Shown: positions 5,681 through 9,866 of the stretch, in pieces | Layout of the letters: every line of letters starts with the position of its first letter | Position numbering within the stretch: position 1 is the stretch's first letter | Source of the DNA: an uncultured Alphaproteobacteria bacterium | GTDB taxonomy: Bacteria > Pseudomonadota > Alphaproteobacteria > Rs-D84 | DNA length: 9,866 nucleotides | Assembly: GCA_944390185.1 (NCBI GenBank) | Contig: CALXPA010000028.1 | Span: 1-9,866 of the forward strand | Direction: 5' to 3' | Made by a program: the position numbers and the translations under genes | Notes under the pieces: generated by a model | The model's input: the letters and a program-made list of their open reading frames with translations, nothing else | Told to the model about the DNA's origin: nothing | The model's database searches: none

Positions 5681-6943
5681 TTATCTGGATACGCAACTGG
5701 CAAATGTTTGCGCAATCAAGTTTGATTCTGCCGTAGTTAATGTTTGAACCGGCACGATATAGCAACGTGCACTGTCGCGGATAACAAATACCTTGGTCCC
5801 GCGAACGTATGCCGTCTGCATATTGCTGAGCTGGGCAGTGGTCAGAAAATCGTTCTGGGTCGTCACAGGATTACTGGTCGCGGCCATCACCAACTGTTGC
5901 GCCGTCTGATAGTCGTATACCGGTGACATCGTGGTCAGTTCCATATACAAACTCTGGTTTTCATATGGATTTGCCTCGGCCTGGGTTTTGGCTGTCGGGA
6001 ACACAACGCCCGTTACCAATGCCGCCGCCGTCTGCAGGGTTGACGGCTGGTCCGAACCAGACGTTGAATACGACGCCGTATTTATCTGCATATCATCACC
6101 ACATGCCAAATTCATACGGTTTGTATAACTGGCCAGCACGGAATCAACCGCCATTTGCCAATCTTCGCCCTTTTCGTTCATTTCCAAATTCAGAATCTTT
6201 TCTGCCCATCCCCAAACGTTTGCGCCAACATTCCCGGCGTTTGCAAACTGTGTTACCATTTCGGCCGAACCGCCCGGAACCCCGGCACCACATGCATCTG
6301 TTAACATATTGGTCAGCATGCTGGTCGTTTCGTTGCCATACGCCAATGCGACCGCATGACATGCCATTGCGGCCTCCAGCTCTTGCCGACGCTTTAGGCA
6401 TAGATCAGAGTGCGATTTAGACAATTCGTCCGCCATATTCGCCATGGCCAGATATGACATAACCTCTTGCTGGACATACGATGGGCACAAACGCGCCGCT
6501 GTATTCATGCCTGCCCCGCCCCCGGCCGTCAAATTAGTAGAATTATACTGGGGTAACAAGACAGATGTGTCCTTTTGCAGGCACAGCATGGCGTAATTAT
6601 ATAACTCCGTCTCGGTCGCGTATTGGCAACGCCCCGAACGCCGCCCTGGGACGACCGTCACATCACCGCAATATTCCGCCAAACAGTTATAAATCTTTTC
6701 GCGACATGCCGTATCAACATCCGGCTGGGTCACCATAAAGTACGTATTACGCTGGTTCGTCTGGTATGCGTTTGCCAAACTCTGATATCCGCGGCCCGTG
6801 CTGGTCGTGCCGGCGGCTGTCCCGCCCACAGATACCGCGCGTGGCGCATTGTTTCCGACAACGGTGCCCGCCGACACCGCCCACGCCGGTTCAGACAGTG
6901 CAATTATGCTGCATAACCCCAGTGCGACAAAGATTGTTTTCAT
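5681..6943 (-). CDS. Secreted Cys-rich protein of unknown function
   Basis: I do not recognise the family. I start it at the ATG at 6943 (420 residues) rather than 7042, because AGAGGGG lies 7 nt upstream and the protein then opens with a Sec signal peptide (MKTIFVALGL..., cleavage after AWA near residue 22). The mature protein has 12 cysteines, an even number, including a CX6CX4C cluster (ACREKIYNCLAEYC). The rest are scattered to the last few residues (SARCYIV, ASCVSR), suggesting a disulfide-bonded periplasmic or exported protein. There is a Gly/Thr/Ser-rich low-complexity stretch after the signal and no membrane helix beyond it. The middle (SYLAMANMADELSKSHSDLCLKRRQELEAAM) looks helical. 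There is no lipobox and no C-terminal barrel signature. The gene is monocistronic, with its own promoter and a terminator shared with the glycosyltransferase gene. Confidence 0.8.
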   Translation of the reverse strand: MKTIFVALGLCSIIALSEPAWAVSAGTVVGNNAPRAVSVGGTAAGTTSTGRGYQSLANAYQTNQRNTYFMVTQPDVDTACREKIYNCLAEYCGDVTVVPGRRSGRCQYATETELYNYAMLCLQKDTSVLLPQYNSTNLTAGGGAGMNTAARLCPSYVQQEVMSYLAMANMADELSKSHSDLCLKRRQELEAAMACHAVALAYGNETTSMLTNMLTDACGAGVPGGSAEMVTQFANAGNVGANVWGWAEKILNLEMNEKGEDWQMAVDSVLASYTNRMNLACGDDMQINTASYSTSGSDQPSTLQTAAALVTGVVFPTAKTQAEANPYENQSLYMELTTMSPVYDYQTAQQLVMAATSNPVTTQNDFLTTAQLSNMQTAYVRGTKVFVIRDSARCYIVPVQTLTTAESNLIAQTFASCVSR

Positions 6944-6968
6944 GATTAATCCCCTCTCGTTATTGGTC

Positions 6969-6997
6969 ATTTTAGCATAACTGGCAATAAAAGGCAA
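6969..6997 (-). promoter_or_regulatory. Promoter of the secreted Cys-rich protein gene
   Basis: On the minus strand TTGCCT (6992-6997), a 17-nt spacer and TAAAAT (6969-6974) precede the ATG at 6943 by 25 nt, leaving room for the AGAGGGG ribosome-binding site. The position supports 6943 as the start and excludes the longer frame from 7042. Confidence 0.6.
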
Positions 6998-7008
6998 TCG
7001 TTGTTTTA

Positions 7009-7018
7009 AACACGTGTT
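7009..7018 (+). repeat. Palindrome AACACGTGTT in a divergent promoter region
   Basis: A perfect 10-bp palindrome lies between the promoter of the secreted protein gene and the start of prfB. It could be an operator for either gene, but no regulator is identified and a single copy of this length can occur by chance. Confidence 0.3.
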
Positions 7019-7027
7019 ATAAAAAAG

Positions 7028-7055
7028 TTGATTTTTTGCCAAGAACTGCTAGCAT
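7028..7055 (+). promoter_or_regulatory. Weak candidate promoter of prfB
   Basis: TTGATT (7028-7033), a 16-nt spacer and TAGCAT (7050-7055, four of six consensus bases) end 8 nt before the ATG at 7064, the same spacing as at the amidase gene. It would give a nearly leaderless mRNA. The -10 match is poor; an alternative TATAAA at 7018-7023 lacks a good -35. Confidence 0.35.
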
Positions 7056-7063
7056 ACTGGGGC

Positions 7064-8141
7064 ATGATTATTCCAGGCGAAACTTTTTCACAAATTCAGG
7101 ACGACATTGCCGCCGTCAGGGGGTTTCTTTGACCCGGATAAAATTCAATCAGAAATAGAAAAACTGAACCACGATGTTAATGATCCCAATCTGTGGGATT
7201 CGCCGGACAAGGCGCGTGATGTCTTGCGGAAAAAGGCAGGATTGGAAAAATCACTAAACGAATTGCACGAATTAGAATCTGAATATAAAAATCTGGTGGA
7301 ACTGTACGATATCGCCCCAGATGATCCGGACGTTATCGACGCGATTGAACGTCTGGCACACGCCGCACACCAGGCAAAGTTTATCACACTGTTTAATGAC
7401 CCAGCAGACAATAATGGCGCATTCTTGTTTATCCAGGCCGGCGCCGGCGGGACCGAGGCCCAAGATTGGGCACAAATGCTGGCCCGAATGTATGCGCGAT
7501 GGGCCGAACGTCATGGGTTCCAGTGCGACGTTGTCGAAGAACATCCGGGGGACACCGCCGGAATCAAAAATATAACATACCGAATTACAGGCGACCGTGC
7601 ATACGGATGGCTGAAGAACGAGATTGGCGTTCACCGACTGGTGCGCATATCACCGTTTAATGCCAATGGCAAGCGGCAAACCAGTTTCGCATCTGTGGAC
7701 GTGTGGCCCGACGTTGATGATTCTGTGGAAATCGAGATAAATGATAAAGATCTGCGCATTGACACATATCGTTCATCTGGCGCCGGCGGCCAGCATGTTA
7801 ACAAAACAGACAGCGCGGTACGCATTACCCATATTCCAACCGGTGTGGTTGTCACATGCCAAAATGAACGCAGCCAAATACAAAATAAAGAAATGGCAAT
7901 GAAAATGCTGCGCAGTAAACTGTACGACCTGGAAATGCAAAAACGGGCCGCAGCAGAAAATGCCGCACTGGCCGCGCAAAAGAAAATTGAATGGGGCAGT
8001 CAAATTCGAAATTATGTCCTGTATCCGTACCAGTTGGTCAAAGATGTTCGCACAGGCGTTGAAAAGACGGATTCTGGCGCGGTGCTGGACGGTGATCTGG
8101 ATGACTTTATGCTGGCGTGTTTGCAACGAACACAGCAATAA
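7064..8141 (+). CDS. prfB: Peptide chain release factor 2, with programmed +1 frameshift
   Basis: RF2 recognises UGA and UAA stop codons and triggers release of the finished peptide in the ribosome. A short zero-frame ORF (7064-7132, 22 sense codons) ends in AGG GGG TTT CTT TGA C. Skipping T7130 after CTT joins it to the long frame from GAC 7131, giving 358 residues. This is the classic RF2 autoregulation site: an internal Shine-Dalgarno-like AGGGGG (7118-7123), slippery CTT and poor-context UGA C, so frameshifting rises when RF2 is scarce. The product has the RF2 stop-codon-reading motif SPF (about 196-198) and the catalytic GGQ (about 241-243) in YRSSGAGGQHVNKTDSAVR; length is normal. The ATG at 7064 has only GGGG close to it, so initiation may be weak or leaderless. 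The frame could be opened from a spurious start at 7107, but this would omit the regulatory part. No terminator is seen downstream. Confidence 0.96.
7118..7133 (+). promoter_or_regulatory. Programmed +1 frameshift site of prfB
   Basis: AGGGGG (7118-7123) is followed after TTT by CTTTGAC (7127-7133). The spacing equals the E. coli prfB site, with TTT in place of TAT. Ribosomes shift +1 at CTT when termination at UGA (7130-7132) is slow. Confidence 0.95.
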
Positions 8142-8161
8142 TATAATGTCAATCTCTGTGC

Positions 8162-8205
8162 TTGACTTTTTTAATCTTGACAATAAAATATATTTGACAA
8201 TAAAA
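8162..8205 (+). promoter_or_regulatory. Promoter region with repeated TTGACA boxes before the APH-like gene
   Basis: TTGAC boxes occur three times: TTGACT 8162-8167, TTGACA 8177-8182 and TTGACA 8194-8199. The last two are part of a 12-bp direct repeat TTGACAATAAAA (8177-8188, 8194-8205) with a 17-bp period. The most likely promoter is TTGACT, 16-nt spacer, TAAAAT (8184-8189); an alternative is TTGACA 8177-8182, 18-nt spacer, TAAAAA (8201-8206). The repeat could reflect tandem promoters or a protein-binding site. Confidence 0.5.
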
Positions 8206-8216
8206 AAGAGGTTTTA

Positions 8217-9032
8217 ATGTCGCATAAATTTAATGTCTTGGACACAGTGGCCAAAGTTCAGCCGACCGCAAACAGTGTTCGTCCGCCCAAAATCCCGGGC
8301 AGCCTGAACAGTGTATTTATCGCAAAATCTGGAACAAACGGCCATGAAACAGTATTCAAATTTAACCATCGTGATATGGCAATTAAAAATGCCATCGTCG
8401 CAGAAATCTTGAATGACAATGGCGTTCCAGCCCCACGGATTAATCTGTATTCGGACGGCGCCCAGTGGTGCGAAGTCTATCCATTGATACCGGGGCGCAC
8501 GCTGTACGAATGCATCAATAACGGAATGTCAAACCAGGCCATTGATGCCGTATACAATGAATTGCTGGAACTGTTCCGCCGTATGTCCAAAATAGACTGG
8601 CGCGCGGTGGAAAATATTCACGGAATCCATACTCACCAGGTCGCACGCACAAACATAACCGACGTAAATAATCGCGCCATTGCATATCTGTTTTCTGGGG
8701 CGGTTCGCGCGGTAAATAATGGCGATATTCGTGAACGCGGACTGTATCACTGTGGCATAACACCAAAGAATGTAATAATCGGCCCGGGTGGATATGTCGC
8801 CGGACTGATAGATATGGACGAAGTCGCAATCGCAGACAAAAACTATGCATTCGGAATGATGGCCGCGAAATACCAACAACTGCGCGGACAGACGACACCG
8901 CTGATTAATCATTATCAGGAATTAAGTGGCCAAATATTGCGTCATCGCAGCATCAATGCAATATCGCGCGCAACAAATATCAGCAAAGCTGTCATGTGGC
9001 ATATGGCCCACTTTGGGGTGCGGTCAAAATAA
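8217..9032 (+). CDS. APH/choline-kinase-fold protein with substituted catalytic Asp (likely pseudokinase)
   Basis: The 271-residue cytosolic protein follows the aminoglycoside/choline phosphotransferase layout. It has a nucleotide-binding N-lobe with Lys48 (TVFKFN), Glu63 and VPAPRI (70-75), then a linker-like IPGRTLYE (91-98). The catalytic loop is HCGITPKN (178-185) and the metal-binding Asp lies in LIDMDE (Asp199). Aligned with the usual HGDxxxxN loop, His178 and Asn185 are in register but the catalytic base Asp is Gly180. ATP and metal binding may be kept while phosphotransfer is probably lost or altered. The substrate is unknown; nothing in the sequence supports antibiotic resistance. 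The ATG at 8217 follows AAGAGG (8206-8211) at 5 nt. The gene lies 75 bp after prfB in the same direction but has its own promoter-like region. The gap to tRNA-Arg has no clear terminator. Confidence 0.7.
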   Translation: MSHKFNVLDTVAKVQPTANSVRPPKIPGSLNSVFIAKSGTNGHETVFKFNHRDMAIKNAIVAEILNDNGVPAPRINLYSDGAQWCEVYPLIPGRTLYECINNGMSNQAIDAVYNELLELFRRMSKIDWRAVENIHGIHTHQVARTNITDVNNRAIAYLFSGAVRAVNNGDIRERGLYHCGITPKNVIIGPGGYVAGLIDMDEVAIADKNYAFGMMAAKYQQLRGQTTPLINHYQELSGQILRHRSINAISRATNISKAVMWHMAHFGVRSK

Positions 9033-9057
9033 GATTGCACAACGGGTGCATATATCC

Positions 9058-9085
9058 TTGCAATTTGCCGACAAATATTTATAAT
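9058..9085 (+). promoter_or_regulatory. Promoter of tRNA-Arg
   Basis: TTGCAA (9058-9063), a 16-nt spacer and a perfect TATAAT (9080-9085) end 11 nt before the tRNA 5' end. This is the same architecture as the tRNA-Ser promoter at 2500-2527. Confidence 0.8.
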
Positions 9086-9096
9086 ATGTGCAGCTT

Positions 9097-9173
9097 GCAC
9101 CCGTGGCTCAACTGGATAGAGCATCGCCCTCCGAAGGCGGGGACTGCGCGTTCGAATCGCGCCGGGTGCGCCA
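9097..9173 (+). tRNA. tRNA-Arg(CCG), CCA encoded
   Basis: The 77-nt gene folds as a standard cloverleaf. The acceptor GCACCCG (9097-9103) pairs with CGGGTGC (9163-9169). The anticodon stem TCGCC/GGCGG encloses loop CTCCGAA with anticodon CCG (9131-9133), and the T-arm is GCGCG TTCGAAT CGCGC. The discriminator is G (9170) and CCA is encoded at 9171-9173. It reads CGG codons. Its last 20 nt (9154-9173) are also the start of the 171-bp repeat that follows. Confidence 0.96.
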
Positions 9174-9324
9174 GAAATTCAACCGCCGCATGGCGGTTTA
9201 ATTTATGCAGTGCATCCCGCGATTTGGACGCGCACGCGTTCGACAACGAGTAGTTGAGAACAAGCAACGCGCCGTTCGAAACGCTACGAGTGCCACACAG
9301 CCGACACAACCGTGTCGTGCGAGT
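9154..9324 (+). repeat. Tandem repeat unit 1 (171 bp), overlapping the tRNA-Arg 3' end
   Basis: The unit starts at GAATCGCG inside the T-arm of tRNA-Arg and runs 171 bp to the next copy at 9325. It contains the tRNA acceptor 3' strand with CCA, a hairpin AACCGCC-GCAT-GGCGGTT (9181-9198), an 11-bp palindrome (9205-9215) and a hairpin CGACAC-AACC-GTGTCG (9302-9317). I find no difference between this unit and the next by eye. The architecture resembles the E. coli tyrT locus, where 178-bp repeats each begin with the tRNA-Tyr 3' end and give the rtT RNA; the sequences are not claimed to be homologous. Confidence 0.93.
9181..9205 (+). terminator. Weak terminator-like hairpin after tRNA-Arg (repeated at 9352-9376)
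   Basis: A 7-bp stem AACCGCC/GGCGGTT with a GCAT loop is followed by TAATTTA, which is a poor T tract. It begins 8 nt after the CCA. Because it is inside the repeat it occurs again 171 bp later. Incomplete termination here would transcribe the array. Confidence 0.5.
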
Positions 9325-9495
9325 GAATCGCGCCGGGTGCGCCAGAAATTCAACCGCCGCATGGCGGTTTAATTTATGCAGTGCATCCCGCGATTTGGAC
9401 GCGCACGCGTTCGACAACGAGTAGTTGAGAACAAGCAACGCGCCGTTCGAAACGCTACGAGTGCCACACAGCCGACACAACCGTGTCGTGCGAGT
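9325..9495 (+). repeat. Tandem repeat unit 2 (171 bp)
   Basis: This is an exact copy of 9154-9324 by eye. It opens with GAATCGCG and the tRNA-Arg 3' end including CCA (9342-9344). Just before it, GTGCG (9317-9321) can pair with CGCGC (9329-9333) around a 7-nt loop AGTGAAT, so a T-arm-like hairpin is kept although the loop is not the tRNA's TTCGAAT. No tRNA 5' half is present. Confidence 0.93.
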
Positions 9496-9518
9496 GAATC
9501 GCGCCGGGTGCGCCAGAA
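9496..9518 (+). repeat. Partial third repeat copy (23 bp)
   Basis: The bases from GAATCGCG through the CCA (9513-9515) and the following GAA match the start of units 1 and 2; the match then stops. The 23-bp tRNA-end segment therefore occurs three times at a 171-bp period and bounds the array on both sides, as attachment-site core repeats do. Confidence 0.9.
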
Positions 9519-9584
9519 CCTTTTGTTTTTCATACTTGTTTTTGTGCAGTTATTTATATACACTGGCGTGCAAAGGAAGTAAGT

Positions 9585-9866
9585 ATGAGATTTATTTTTG
9601 CTGGTATGATTTTATTTTCAATGGCCGCCTGTAACAGTGTGTATGTTAAGCCGGATTCAATTGATGCAACGCAAACCTTCTATGCCGATCGTGGTGGTTA
9701 TGGCATGAAGCGCAGTATTAAAGAAAAGATGCGCGAACGCGGTTACAATGTTGTGGTTGGTACCGCCGCCGCAAATAGAAATGTGTTCACAGATTCAGAA
9801 AACATAGAAATAGATACCGCTGTTATTCCAAAAAATGCACGATATATTGTAAAGGTGTCTGAACGC
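9585..9866 (+). CDS. Lipoprotein of unknown function, N-terminal part (runs off the window)
   Basis: An open frame of 94 codons runs from the ATG at 9585 to the right edge with no stop. AAGGAAG (9573-9579) lies 5 nt upstream. The protein begins MRFIFAGMILFSMAAC, a short lipoprotein signal peptide with a lipobox (SMAAC) whose Cys16 would be lipidated by Lgt and exposed by signal peptidase II. The mature part starts NSVYVKPDSID. It contains a basic segment, MKRSIKEKMRERGYNVVVGT, resembling small periplasmic alpha/beta domains, and strands such as ARYIVKV. I do not recognise the family. The residue after the Cys is Asn, not Asp, so outer-membrane sorting is expected if Lol rules apply. There is no clear promoter in the 66 bp after the repeat array, so readthrough from tRNA-Arg is possible. 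Confidence 0.8.
   Translation, partial: MRFIFAGMILFSMAACNSVYVKPDSIDATQTFYADRGGYGMKRSIKEKMRERGYNVVVGTAAANRNVFTDSENIEIDTAVIPKNARYIVKVSER

Noticed and set aside
6944..7042. Longer start for the secreted Cys-rich protein
   Set aside because: It would place a 33-residue extension before a clear signal peptide and would include the gene's own promoter; the internal ATG at 6943 has a strong ribosome-binding site.
7107..7130. Start of prfB within the long frame at 7107
   Set aside because: It is a non-ATG start without a ribosome-binding site inside the frameshift leader; the zero-frame ORF plus the shift site explains the gene better.
9033..9057. Short inverted repeat TGCAC/GTGCA after the APH-like gene as a terminator
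   Set aside because: The stem is only 5 bp and no T tract follows.
9079..9480. 133-codon minus-strand ORF with a perfectly repeated 57-residue segment
   Set aside because: It is antisense to tRNA-Arg and stays open only because 171 is a multiple of 3. Its end is the antisense of the tRNA, a common false annotation. No ribosome-binding site or protein signature supports it.
9376..9634. Plus-strand ORFs in and after the second repeat (Arg-rich starts), reminiscent of the small Tpr protein of the E. coli tyrT locus
   Set aside because: They have no clear ribosome-binding site, they overlap the real lipoprotein start, and I cannot show similarity to Tpr. Expression is not excluded but not supported.
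1..9866. CRISPR array or insertion sequence
   Set aside because: The only tandem repeats are the two 171-bp units at tRNA-Arg; there are no short regularly spaced repeats with variable spacers, and no transposase or paired IS ends.

Overview
The window suggests a Gram-negative bacterium, most likely an uncultured alphaproteobacterium. The reasons are an outer-membrane beta-barrel with a terminal Phe, a Tat-exported AmiC-type amidase, a lipoprotein, sigma70-like promoters, tRNA genes that encode their own CCA, and a large serine recombinase whose C-terminal layout is common in alphaproteobacteria. The lineage is inferred from family resemblance, not measured. prfB carries an intact UGA frameshift signal, so UGA is a stop codon here.

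Layout. (a) 1-2191: the end of a probable mobile island, with the 3' part of a large serine recombinase converging on, and overlapping by 26 bp, an AT-rich Ser/Thr protein kinase gene. (b) 2355-2527: a complete tRNA-Ser(CGA) unit on the minus strand with promoter, gene and terminator. (c) 2540-3463: a candidate structured leader RNA ending in an intrinsic terminator only 18 nt before an outer-membrane protein gene, followed by that gene and its terminator. (d) 3463-5668: a Tat-exported N-acetylmuramoyl-L-alanine amidase (minus) divergent from a family 2 glycosyltransferase (plus). (e) 5681-8141: a secreted Cys-rich protein of unknown function (minus) divergent from prfB (release factor 2), which needs a programmed +1 frameshift. 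(f) 8217-9032: an APH/choline-kinase-fold protein whose catalytic Asp is replaced by Gly. (g) 9058-9518: tRNA-Arg(CCG) followed by two identical 171-bp tandem repeats plus a 23-bp partial third copy, each carrying the tRNA 3' end. (h) 9585 to the right edge: the start of a lipoprotein gene.

The chromosomal part mixes cell-envelope functions (amidase, glycosyltransferase, OMP, secreted protein, lipoprotein) with translation functions (RF2, two tRNAs). There are no long operons; most genes have their own promoter, and terminators sit between most units.

Two features stand out. One is the riboswitch-like leader of the OMP gene, in which one segment can pair with either of two copies of the same sequence, and the second pairing would destroy the terminator. 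The other is the tRNA-Arg tandem repeat array, which resembles the E. coli tyrT/rtT arrangement in architecture.
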